A stretch of DNA of 64,000 bases, taken from NCBI GenBank assembly GCA_031310005.1, contig CM062379.1:6076001-6140000 (forward strand). Reading direction: 5' to 3'. Position numbers and translations under genes: made by a program. Position 1 is the first letter of the stretch. Each line of letters opens with the position of its first letter. Below, piece by piece: positions 1 to 10,272 of the stretch. The notes beneath the pieces are model-generated. The model was not told where the DNA came from. It was given only the letters and a program-made list of their open reading frames with translations, and did not search any database. Source of the stretch: Dactylellina haptotyla (Eukaryota > Ascomycota > Orbiliomycetes > Orbiliales > Orbiliaceae).

Positions 1-3000
1 GGGGGCTTCCATTAGGCGGGACTTCAGGTTTGTAATGTAAGAGCAAACCGTTCAGACGCGCGTTAATTGAAACTCCGTAACTATGATCTTGATAGCAAGT
101 TATCCGAGAGACTCCAGAGATCGGAGCTTCGCTAGAATAGTAGGTTGTTTGTGGGTAGTTCCAATCTGGGATCTCGGGGTTGCTAACAGCGCTGCAAATT
201 TGGAGGTTCTCTGGATCTACAATCGGCGGCAGTTCTATTATTGAGGGGTGTGGTTCTGACAAAGTTCCGATGAAAGCGATGTCGACGAAGCGGGTGTAGC
301 TTGCCAACTATGGATTTTCCTGTATTAGTATGTCGCGTGTGAGAAGTATAGCATTTTGGGCATGGGCATGTGTGCTTTCTGTGTTTTGATAGAACTTACT
401 TTGGGAGTAAATAATCCAACAATATGATGCCCTCGGGGTACGTCCATCTGATGACATTGAAGCTTTCCCTTTTGAATCATATCACTCGGATTTGCATTCT
501 TTATTTTACTCGCTGTGAATTCACCCACTCTATTCCAGTTCGTGTAGAACTTTTGCAAGAGAATATTAGTTAGCACGAAAAAAATCAGGTTTGTTGAAAA
601 ATTTCCCATGTCATCATTTCTTTTTCTTGGGTGTTCGACGTACTTTGAGCCCCGCCAGTCGGTCAATATTCTCCCAATAAAATATATCCACACCTGTGAG
701 ATACTCGCCTGATTCACCACTGATCAGAAAATCGATTGGAAGGCCTACATGCGCTCTCCCAAGGGTAAGGTGATTCGGTTCGACGACCTGCGCGTAGGAT
801 CCATCAGGGGCGTGCGGGTGATTCTCGGACAGCGTCGACTCAATTTGATCGTTGACGAAGTGAAAACAGATTCCGTTCAAGGTATTCTCACCCGCTATTA
901 CCCAACCAGTAATACGTTCGAGCATGCGATCCCCAAAGCGAAGTTGGGTGGTGTGAGGAGCAAGTTTCGCCTCAGCTCCGGGAAGGTCAAAGCGGGTTAA
1001 CGTCAAGCCCGCCAGAGAGCCCCCGTAGACCCAAGGATTGCATGATTGATAAATATGCTCCTGGGGATTTAGGTCGCTGAGGGGTAGGATATCTGGGCAC
1101 TCGATCAAAATTGACACTACTTTTGCGGACTAAATATCTCGACGCATCATACACACTTTTTAGTATCTAGTTCGCATATATAGTAGATACCAAGATATCC
1201 GCGCTGTAGGCTAAAAGTAAGATGCTGGCTCGTGTATTCAAGGTACTTACGTCAAGTTTGGTAGATATTTTCATCTGCCGCCAACCTTTATCGCATTGCT
1301 CTAAAAATTTCCTTGACACCGCCATGCCCTCGAAATACTTATCGCCGTATTCCAGCCTGTCTGCCCAATTTGGAGAATCTATCGTCTCGGAGAATGAGAT
1401 ATCAACAAGACCATGTTTCGCCATCATAATGGTTAGTACTTTCGCATCACAAACGTTTACGATTCGCTGGTTAGCTGTAATGTAGCCGATAGAGTGGCCG
1501 GATGGGAAACACTGAATTCCGGAAACAAACGTCATGTACCGCCCAGAGCCAGAATACGAGATAGCAATACTCTCTACCTCGGAGTTGGGGCAATTGGAAT
1601 TAAACTTAACCCAGGAGTATAGGGATCTCTTGATTTTGGCTTCTGACCACAGGCCAAGATTTTCGACTCTTGAATAGAGAGTGTGAGGCGTTAACCTGTC
1701 ACCAAAATCCCCAGACGTCGACAACTCGTCATCATCTGAGGTGATGGGATGTAAGCCCGCGTGCCGAGCATTGGCGATGTCGTCGACTTGGTCTGCCAGA
1801 GCTTTGCACATTTGATAAACTCGATGGCGATTGCTAAGCGGGCTGCTATCAGTGGTGGAGGTTGTGTGATATCTTGCTATCTCGTATATCTCGCGCCAGG
1901 TATACCGCACTTCGCCTTCGACCCAGTACCGGTCCCTTTCGTTGAAGGCGAGATCCCAGTTGAAATCAAGGTCACGGGTCCATACAGATAGCGAATTCCG
2001 TTTATGATCGTTCTTTCTTCTGCAATCACCTAGACATAGAAACCCAAGATCGTCGCTCTGCAGGACGACTCGTTTCCACACAAGCTCCGACACTTCGATA
2101 CGGTTTTTGGATTCTATGCTTTGCAATGCATCGATATCCGAGCCACTTAGGAGACATAAGATGTTTGTTACTATCTCCGTGGGAAGGGGGAGAAAGTCCG
2201 GGATAAAGGTGGTATACGATTCAGAGTCAGGCGGGCTGCTGAACGACGGATTAACACACCGATAACCAATCGGAATACCATCGTCAAATCGAAGTTTGGG
2301 AGCACTCCTAGCAAACGTGTGGTATCTATAAGCTGGATTGAGAAGGCTGCAAAGACCATAGGCTAAAGGGTCTTCATTGCCGATTGTATAATTTGCCGGG
2401 GTCATTAAGTCTTGAACGGTATGATAGCCATGAGGCCACACTAGCAAGTTGCTATCAGCGCCGGTAGTACTCAGGATATGGTACAGCGTAAGCAGGTGTT
2501 GGCCATTTGGAGTTTGAAGTTGGCTACTGGTTGGACGATTCCGGCGAGACTCTCGCACGCCCGATAGCAAGGCATCGAGAATCTTCTAGCAAGAGACGTG
2601 TGCCGGAAACCCCGATAGATATGGGGCAGCGTGACGGTTCTGGTGCCCGCTGTACGGCAAAGCTGGCCCAAACTCGGGTTTCTGTTGGACTTGAGCCTGA
2701 TTTTGAGATCCCAAATTTATTGCGGAATCGCTAATAGCAACAAAGAGCCTCCAGGGTGCGGTACCAGTGGAAAACTGGGCGAGGTGAACGCGCACTGTGG
2801 AAGGACCCTCGAGATGAACTGTATATATCAGGTCCCCGGCGAGGGATTAGCATATATGTCAAGTACCCTTGCGAGTTCGAGCATCATCATCATCAACACG
2901 CGGCATGGTATAGTTGTAAATAATAATAATATAAACCGTCACGATATATACAATATGAAAATAAGGTCATACCAAGCACGGCGGCTTTGCGCCAACCGTC

Positions 3001-3186
3001 CTCCTGGAGTGGCGGGCAACTCGGGGGTCTGTTCCTGGACGGCGGTTGCGCTATAGGATCACCGCAGGCGAAGCAGAACGCCGACGTTCGATGCCTCGCC
3101 CTGGTAATACGTGAGTGACTGCGACGGCACATGGTCGGATATATTCTGAGATCCAGGATGTCCGTCTTTGTTCTTGTGTTCTCCAC
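1..3186 (-). CDS. F-box domain protein with conserved fungal C-terminal region; partial at left edge; possible pseudogene
   Basis: I read this as one multi-exon gene. The well-supported coding parts on the minus strand are 2585-1251, 1129-644, 549-400 and 307 to beyond position 1. The introns between them (1130-1250, 550-643, 308-399) have GTAAGT or GTACGT donors and all keep phase. An F-box lies in the first of these (LPLPTEIVTNILCLL). The downstream part (GIQCFPSGHSIGYI, GHHIVGLFTPK, RFVDIAFIGTL) resembles the C-terminal region of a large ascomycete F-box family. Upstream, 2795-2589 encodes GFPAHVSC directly before a TAG (2588-2586), then KILDAL. Relatives read GFPxHxxCWKLL, so the stop replaces Trp. 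A further upstream exon (CFACGDPI, with a GTATGA donor) may begin near 3186. The role would be as substrate adaptor of an SCF ubiquitin ligase. The N-terminal structure is tentative, and the gene may be inactive or start downstream. Confidence 0.7.
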
Positions 3187-3769
3187 GTCAAGTCCAAATG
3201 CGGGAAGGATTCAGGTCCGTGGATGCGGAGCCGTGGGCGTTCCACTCCCTCTGGCCTAATTTGCGATACAGGGACTGCAGCACGCTGCACATGCGTCCGC
3301 CCTATTCTGCTTCCGGTTTCGCTTCCTCGTCCTCTGCCAGCTGTGACCCTGTTCCAACGTGCCTGATGTGGGTTGATGGTGGTAGCTACTCGGTCCAAAA
3401 CCTGGGGGGAGGCCGGAGGGGGCGGAGATTTATGCCTCGGCTGACTTGTGATCGATCGGTCGGTTGGAACTGGCACCTTCCAATTGGCGACTTCCGCAGC
3501 CCGCCAGGCGACTTTTGCTCTTCACGTTCACTCGCACTCCTTCCGGGCCCTTCCTGCTGTTGGTTTCTGGTGATTCTTTTAAACGGCGGACTGGATATTC
3601 ATTTCTGCTGTTGTACAAATCTGATTCCGATCTCTCGACCGTTCCGCCGACACGCTACCCAACCACGCCTGCCCCGGATTCCTCCTCCTCCACGTCTTCC
3701 CGCCCCTCCAACCTCACCACAACACTCCCACAACAGACCACAGCCCACAGCTGCTGCTGCACCGTCACA
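3187..3769. other. Divergent intergenic region between F-box gene and PEX11
   Basis: This is the shared 5' region of two divergent genes. Towards PEX11 it becomes C-rich and pyrimidine-rich, typical of a fungal leader, with a CAACA-rich stretch just before the start codon. No convincing coding exon was seen. The long forward frame across it (3168-4106) overlaps PEX11 in another frame and has no family resemblance. Confidence 0.5.
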
Positions 3770-4646
3770 ATGGTTGCCGACGCCCTCACCTACCACCCCA
3801 CAATCTCCCACCTGCTCAAGTTTCTCTCGACCACACGTAAGATGCAGCTCCGGCGCGATTCTACCCGATATCCATTCCGCTAACCTGTGTGATTGCAGTC
3901 GGCCGGGACAAACTCCTCCGTCTCATCCAGTACATCTCCCGCTTTCTCTCCTTCTACCTTTACCGGAAAGGCTACAGCGCCGCCGTAATCGCTCCTTTCG
4001 ATGCCATCAAGAAGCAATTCGGGATGACCCGAAAGCTCATGCGGGTGGGCAAGAACATGGAGAGTGTCAAGGCCGCCAGCCTGGCGTACGACGAGAAAGC
4101 CGTTGACCCGGTCCTCAAATACGCTGCCGTCGGACGACATCTGGGATACGCCGGATACCTGACACTCGACAGCATTCATTATGTATGAATCATTTCCCCT
4201 CCCCCTTACCCCTTCGTCCGGCGGACGCACGGGCTTTTTCTCCCAAGTGGGACGCGAGATTAACATTCTTTTCGGAAACATAGCTCGATGCGTCTGGTAT
4301 CATGAAATTCAACAACCCCAAGCGACTCTCCGAGACCGCCAACAAGTTCTGGTTCACCGGCCTCGTCTTCTCCATCGCATCTTCCGTATACACCCTCCGA
4401 AGAATCTCGGAGAGACACGCTTCCCTGAACAAACAGGAAGCCGAGCACTCGCTCGAGGAGAAGAAGCTCGCCAAGGACGAGAAGGCTGTCAAGAAGCAGC
4501 TGCTGAGCGATCTTTGCGATATCACAATTCCAGGATACGGATTGGGAGTCTGGGGCTTCCAGGGTCTGGATGATGGCTTTGTCGGATTGGCTGGTACGGT
4601 TAGCAGCGCTATTGGATGTTTGGCTGCCTGGGACAAGACTGCTTGA
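3770..4646 (+). CDS. PEX11: Peroxisomal membrane biogenesis protein Pex11
   Basis: Three exons: 3770-3836, 3899-4182 and 4284-4646. The introns (62 and 101 nt) have GTAAGA and GTATGA donors, and the first has a CTAAC branch site. The joined product is 237 aa, the normal length for fungal Pex11. It starts MVADALTYHPTISHLLKFLS and continues TTLGRDKLLRLIQYISRF, matching the amphipathic N-terminal helices that bind and curve the peroxisomal membrane. The C-terminus (DLCDITIPGYGLGVWGF, ending AAWDKTA) is the conserved membrane-associated part. The protein drives elongation and division of peroxisomes. The start is the first ATG after a C-rich leader and gives the expected N-terminus. The next gene is on the same strand about 690 bp downstream. 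Confidence 0.95.
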
Positions 4647-5332
4647 GGCGGATACAAATGCCGGGGCTTCGGGGAATAGAATATCTGATTTGAGTTTCAA
4701 GAGGCAAGTATTCGGGGCCATGACGACGGCCGGAGCTGCTCGGGAAGTTTGAAAACTCGAGAGTCGCGGCCCGAGTTTCTTTCAGTTTGTAGATTTTGAC
4801 AGAGCGGCGATATACTCTTTGTGAATTCCTCATTTATATAGTTTGCCAGGCATCTGTGACGCTGGTTTCACAGATTTAGCCATGCAGCATGCTTTTGCTA
4901 TTATTCAGATATAATGTGAATATACCTATCTAATCTATCATTGACCTTCTTCAGCCTTAAATGTTAAACCCCACCTGTGATATGTAGCTATACTGCATCA
5001 TCGTACCAATTCCAAGGCTGACTGGATTGGATTGGGCTTCTGGGTAATAGCCACCAGCACACGACATCGGTTGACCAGCCTTTGTTGTGGGCGTGTGTTG
5101 TGATGAGCTACATTGCAAACAAAGACTTGTGCGCGTCGACCGCAACTTCACGTTTCCCCATCAAGCTAGAATGCCCTCCACCCGCCCATAACTTCGATTC
5201 ATTACCAATATCCGAGCTACAGCTATAGCAGCATACACCATGTGCAGATAGCACAAACCCCTCTGAATTCTATCCCGGACCCTTAGACCTCCAATTTATA
5301 CTACCCCGCCATCGACGACCATAGCTCCCGCG
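4647..5332. other. Intergenic: PEX11 3' region and NSE2 promoter
   Basis: The first part is AT-richer and probably holds the PEX11 3' untranslated region. The last 100 bp before 5333 are C-rich (CCCTCCACCCGCCC and similar) and fit a promoter and leader. No gene or repeat seen. Confidence 0.4.
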
Positions 5333-6626
5333 ATGCCCACACGCCGCCTCACAACCCGTCCATCCGGCGCTCCGCGTCGCGTCCAACGAACCGAACGACC
5401 AGAGCATGCTCCCTGCGTCCTACCTATACACGAGACATGCTCCAGCGAGCTCCGCGCCTTCCATGCGAAACACCCACCAGCTAATCTCCAGAGATTACTT
5501 AAAGATGCCGTGGAAACTCTGCGCGATGCATCTGGCAACTTTGCAGAAAAGCGGCGAACTCTCGTGTTTGAAACGGATAGGGAACGAGATGAGGAAACCG
5601 AGCAGGCGATCGCCGAGTTAGGAAAGCAAGTTGAGAAGAATGTTCGGGGTCTGATAGATCTGGATCAAGAATTGCAGAATATGAAGCACACGCTGGCGGA
5701 TATCGGTGAATCCGAACGGCAGAGGGGCGACGGAGATGGTGTGCAGCCGGTTGGAGAATACGAGCAGCAGATGAAGAGGGCCAGAAAATCATTTATGAGG
5801 AAAGATTTGAAAGATAGGTAAGTCTAGTTGGTACAACACCCTATCCTACTATAGTAGGCTCGATACTAACACCAGATGATGCATGACTAGATACGGAAAT
5901 ATAGCGGAATACATAGACTTTCGGTCCGTCGTACACGCTCTCAGCGACCCGACTGCCCCCCAACCCCAGAGGAAAGACTGGTTTAAAAAGCCCATGTTTA
6001 CCTGTGATGCCGTCGCGGAAATTACCGACGAAGAACCAGTTTCTTCCGACGATGAAGAGAGAGAAGATAACGACATCGAAATGATGGATGGGGTCGAGGA
6101 GTCAGACGACGATATCCAGGAGACTTCGATAACAAGAAACCTAAAATGTCCGATCACAATGCGCAGGTTCGAGGAGCCAGTGAAAGCTGCCTGTGGGCAC
6201 GTCTTCGAAAAGTCTGCCATCGTAAGCATGTTTAAAGATTACAGGAAGTTAAAGAAGCAGACGGTATGCCCTACTGCGGGATGCGGGCGAGAGATCAAAG
6301 CGGGTGATTTGAAGGATGACCCGGTCACGAAATCATTGGTTGAGGCTGAGATACGACGGGAGAGGCAAGAGGAGGAGAGAGCAATGATGAGCAGTGACGA
6401 CGAAGAGGAAGAGGAAGAGGACGAGCCGGCAACTTCCAGGTCTAAGTCTAAAGGGAAATCAATCGCGTCGCGGTCATCAGTCAAGAAGGAGGAAGAAGAG
6501 ATTCCCTATGGTGACGAGGAGAGCGAGGGCGACGACCACGGACAGAGGCCGGAAGATACCGCCGAAGAGGATGATAATGATGAAGAAGAAGATGAAGATG
6601 ATGAGGAAATGGAAGATTCAGAATAA
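5333..6626 (+). CDS. nse2: SUMO E3 ligase of the Smc5/6 complex (Nse2/Mms21 type)
   Basis: Two exons, 5333-5817 and 5891-6626, joined across a 73-nt intron (GTAAGT donor, ACTAG acceptor) to give 406 aa. Residues about 40-160 are helical and heptad-rich, as in the Nse2 arm that packs on Smc5. An SP-RING finger follows: LKCPITM (C248), ACGHVFEKS (C263, H265) and VCPTAGC (C288, C293), which is the MIZ/SP-RING pattern. The C-terminal 90 or so residues are a very acidic Asp/Glu/Ser tail with Lys-rich breaks, longer than in yeast Mms21 and probably disordered. The family SUMOylates Smc5/6 and repair proteins in the nucleus. The acidic insert before the finger (SSDDEEREDN) is also typical of filamentous fungi. 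Confidence 0.92.
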
Positions 6627-7632
6627 AATATTATTCTAAGATCCCTGGCCTGGCGAGGCTAGATCATATTGCTTAACAGACTGATTTGCCTCATCATACA
6701 GGAGTTTTGGGTGTGTTCACAATACTTTGGCGAATGAGGTTATTTTACAGGGTTTAGCTTTTCTAATCTTTGGGATATATTTTTGATGTATGTTCATATT
6801 CTCACCGTTAGTACACTTGACGGAAATTATCGGTCAAGCTAAGATACCCAATCGAAAGATCAACTGTAAATTAAACTTGCATGCAGTATACCGGTTATCT
6901 TTTGCCTGCCGAGCGTGGCCTTGATACCAGTACCGAGCGAGAACACTATCAACAGCACAGCCCCAACTCTAGTTCAACAGTACGCGTACGTAATGCAACA
7001 AAAACAACACACAAGCGCGGTCTACCTTCTCAGTAGAGTTACAGAACCAGTTCAGCGCGTTGTTGGCGCTAGCGAGGGTGCCTGCAGCTGCCCATCTGGG
7101 ATTCAGATGCCACGGTTATGTTCTTGCATAATCGATAGATTGACAGCTAAGAAGTCACATCCGACGCGATAGTCACTAGTCATGGTTATAGCGTGGAGGC
7201 CTTGGGTTTTTTGGTAACTGGATGCAAGATTCCAATTGCTTGAAATCGCACTGAGTCTATATTTCTATTTTCTAGCGTACAAAAAAAATCCATTCTAAAA
7301 ATGTCAAGTATCAAAATTCAAGGTCCGAACTCCCCTAAAAACCCGCCTGTCCCTTTCTGAAAATGCAAGACGTTTTCAACAAGAAAAATCGCAATTTATT
7401 TCGCCCGCTTTTTGTGGTTCCTGAATGCGCATATGCCAATGTAACAATTTGAATGCCATAAAAAATACATCATGATCATTGTCCTTTGTCGTGAATGTCG
7501 TGAGCTTGCCGTTTATACCGTTATCATCATTGGTTTCGAGCACCAATGGCGATTTTGTCACCCCTTCTATTATTTGTCAGTTAGTATATTAGAAGCTGCG
7601 ATGGTAGTGGAGAGTGAGAATATGGCTTACAT
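6627..7632. other. Intergenic between NSE2 and the repeat-protein gene (convergent)
   Basis: This holds the 3' ends of two convergent genes. I saw no gene. The right end (7567-7630) contains an intron in the 3' untranslated region of the minus-strand gene, listed separately. Confidence 0.4.
7567..7630 (-). other. Intron in the 3' untranslated region, directly after the stop codon
   Basis: On the minus strand the coding region ends ACT TAA, followed by AT and then GTAAGC, a good donor, at 7630. A perfect TACTAAC branch site follows and the intron closes with AATAATAG at 7567. Length is 64 nt, normal for this genome. The donor lies only two bases after the stop codon. Confidence 0.7.
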
Positions 7633-8358
7633 TTAAGTGGCGGCCTCGGCATCGGCATCGGCAGTAGCGTCGGCAGCAGCGTCGGTAGGAGCGACATCAG
7701 CTGCGGCATCGGTGGCAGAAGGAGCATCGGCAGCAGCTTCAGTGGTGGCAGCAGCATCAGCAGCAGCTTCGGTGGTGGAAGCGGCGTCAGCAGCAGCCTC
7801 AGTAGCAGCTGGAGTCTCGGCAGCGGCGGCCTCGGTGGTGGAGGTAGCTTCTGGGGTGGCCTCAGCAGCGGCCTCAGTGGTAGCAGCAGCTTCAGCAGCG
7901 GTGGTTGGGGTAGCCTCGGCGGCAGAAGAAGCAGACTGGCTACCAGATGGCTTTGGTCCCTTTCCTTTTCCTCCCTTGTGTCCCATACCACCCTTGCGTC
8001 CCTTTCCATCCTTGTCTCCCTTACCCTTGAAGTCTGGGCGACCAGTTGGGCGACCAGTTGGGCGAGTCCAGGTACCAGTGTGGCTCCAGGTGCCAGTGTG
8101 GCTCATATGCTTGCCCTTATCTCCCTTACCCTTGAAGTCTCCCTTGCCCTTGAAGTCCTTGCCCTTGAAGTCCTTGCCCTTGAAGTCCTTGCCGTCCTTA
8201 CCCTTCATTCCAGTGTGCATTGGTGGCTTTCCGGTCCAGGTGCGGGATGGCTTGGCCGCATCAGTAGTGGTGCTGACAGCATCCTCAGGCATAGCTGCTG
8301 GGAGAGCAGAGACCGTCAAAGCGGTGGCGAGAACAAGGATGATCTTGGAAATCTGCAT
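7633..8358 (-). CDS. Secreted low-complexity repeat protein, basic then acidic halves
   Basis: A 241-aa open frame with a clear signal peptide (MQISKIILVLATALTVSA, cleavage near 18-22). The mature protein has no recognised domain. Residues about 42-137 are Lys/Gly-rich with tandem FKGKD units (a 15-bp DNA repeat), two SHTGTW units and two TGRP units. Residues about 143-241 are an Ala/Glu/Asp/Thr repeat (TTEAAADAA and variants). The result is a charge-segregated, probably disordered secreted protein. There are no cysteines, which argues against a hydrophobin or a typical cysteine-rich effector. It may be a cell-wall or matrix protein, or a repeat-containing secreted effector; function is unknown. 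The start is the first ATG and gives the signal peptide. A 3' UTR intron follows the stop directly. Confidence 0.85.
   Translation of the reverse strand: MQISKIILVLATALTVSALPAAMPEDAVSTTTDAAKPSRTWTGKPPMHTGMKGKDGKDFKGKDFKGKDFKGKGDFKGKGDKGKHMSHTGTWSHTGTWTRPTGRPTGRPDFKGKGDKDGKGRKGGMGHKGGKGKGPKPSGSQSASSAAEATPTTAAEAAATTEAAAEATPEATSTTEAAAAETPAATEAAADAASTTEAAADAAATTEAAADAPSATDAAADVAPTDAAADATADADAEAAT
8040..8230 (-). repeat. In-gene tandem repeats (FKGKD, SHTGTW and TGRP units)
   Basis: The plus strand shows the 15-bp unit cttgcccttgaagtc repeated with few changes at about 8130-8190, plus paired 18-bp units for SHTGTW (about 8066-8105) and 12-bp units for TGRP. Such near-identical units tend to vary in copy number between strains. 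Confidence 0.8.
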
Positions 8359-10272
8359 TTTTAATGTTGGAAGTCTGGAAAGAGTGGAAGTTCGATATGA
8401 GTCTAGATAGAGACTGTTTTTTAAGGAGAGTGTTGAATAGTTCTTTAAAGAGAGTGACTAGAAGTTGAAGACCGAAGGAGGGACTAAGAAGCTGAGATGC
8501 TTGCTTGATGATAGAGAAAGAGAATCACATCAACCATGGCAGAAAGGATCTGTATTTATAGACAGAAATCAGTGCCTCCAGAAAGCGCGAATCGCCATAA
8601 ATATTCCCGTCTAATCGAAGCACATGTGGAGGCGAATTGCATTGATTCGTGCACTCGGGCATCTGCTTGTCGGGAGCATAGCATCAACTCTGTCGAAGCA
8701 CTGCTGTCGTATGCTCCGACATCTTTGGCCGTTCAAGCCGGATCTGATAACGGAAAGGTGAGAAGGTGAATGTCGAAGCGGTGCATTCCCAGGTATCGTA
8801 TCCCTCCACTCTGCGACTTTGGGAAGTTCCAAGTCAATCGTTACTTTACTAACTAACTCTCCCCTAGGATCGTTAATATTCGCCTCGCGCTGTTACGGAT
8901 ACGTCGCCAGTCGGCATCATAGAAAATTCGGATAGTAATCCGGAAAGAGGAGCCCTAGTGTATCAATTTGACATTTTCCTACTAGTATCCTGTGCCTGGG
9001 GTACGTAATTGGAGAATGATTGTACAATGAAGTCGGATCTGGTACTATTCTGCTTGTCCCGAGCCCTCACGATGGAGGAGATTAATTGCTTGTGTGTTAT
9101 TTGTCGGTAGCTGCGACCGAGGACCCTAAAGAGGATATGCCTTCCTCTTCCAAGTCGGGCAATGGCGTGTTGTCCATTTGGAGCGAAGATTGGAGAAGTG
9201 GTTACGCAAGCTCAGAGACGCCAAGACCGGAATACGGCACCGGTGTTTTGTCTGCCAGAGAGGAGAACTGACTCGAGTATCGGGAGGCAGGGATAATACA
9301 ATGTAGAATGGCTTTCACGTTACTTGGTATGTCTTTCTGTCTTTCGCAATAGCTTTGGCTTTCTATGGCCTGGTAGGGAGAACGGTCGCTGTTCGGTATA
9401 TCATGATTGGCATATAGGGGAGATCTTGGGAGTAACTCGGGCTGAGCCACCACCACAAATATTGCAGATGCAAGAAAAATGCACCTCCACGGAAAAATAT
9501 GATTTCCTGTGCTTGGTACGACCAAGGTGTTAAAGTTTGAAGCTTATTATGCCTTAGCTCTCCCTTGCAGCTTGAAAGTATACCCGGTCTGAAGCTGTTT
9601 GTGGAAAGAATTGTTCCCGGGATTTCCAACTTTGATTGAAGCGAAGAGACCACGAATCCCAGAATCTTCGCCCACAACAAAAGACAACTTGCAGGGGCAG
9701 GATGTGGAGAAACGAGGGCACCGCGGATTCAGAACCTGCAAAGATTAGCCTTTCGGTACCTCGGAAGCACGAAACGGGTATATTTTCAGTCTTGACCAGG
9801 AAATGATAGCGCTTTAGCTCTTCGATGGACTTTTAGTTGAAGACAAAGAAGTCCATAAGGTTAACGTAGTTAACATTATTAGCCGAGCGTGTAGTTCAGT
9901 AGCCAAGATTAGAGCCAAGAGACAGGCTATATCTTTCCAATGAGGTTCTTGTGTACGCAATACAGACCGACCGAGGTTTTCAACTACGGGAGATCGATGC
10001 CGTGGATAATGGCACAAGGCAATTCCGTTCAATCCTAACATCGCTGACGCGTGCCTCAAAGACTTCCACCTCATTTTTGATGGTTTCGAGGCGAGTAGTA
10101 GATTAATTGGGTTCGCAAATCCCCGAGACACGTCATTTGAATCTCGAAATACGATCGTGATGTGGGGATTTATTGAATAAACTACTCTACTTTTGCTCTA
10201 CCCCCACTAATGTATTGAGCCTACTAGTGTCCTAACGCACGCCAAAACTAACTATCCAGTGAACGCTTCTAC
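8359..10272. other. Intergenic, about 1.9 kb
   Basis: The right-to-left promoter of the secreted repeat-protein gene occupies the left part. The rest shows no supportable gene. Short open frames on both strands overlap each other and lack codon bias or domains. A minus-strand stretch near 10,080-9,980 (NEVEVFEARVSDVRIERN) looks slightly protein-like but has stops nearby and was not called. Confidence 0.4.

Noticed and set aside
3168-4106. 312-codon forward frame overlapping PEX11
   Set aside because: It runs through the PEX11 exons and an intron in another frame; PEX11 is certain and this frame has no family resemblance.
7637-8410. 257-codon open frame antisense to the secreted repeat-protein gene
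   Set aside because: It is a mirror of the Ala/Gly-rich repeats, with no independent signal. The minus-strand frame has the signal peptide, the splice site after the stop and a meaningful repeat pattern.
9814-10131. 105-codon minus-strand frame, slightly protein-like
   Set aside because: There is a weak hint of an old coding fragment in a different frame (VFEARVSDVRIERN), but stops interrupt it and there is no domain or exon chain. Not enough to call even a pseudogene.
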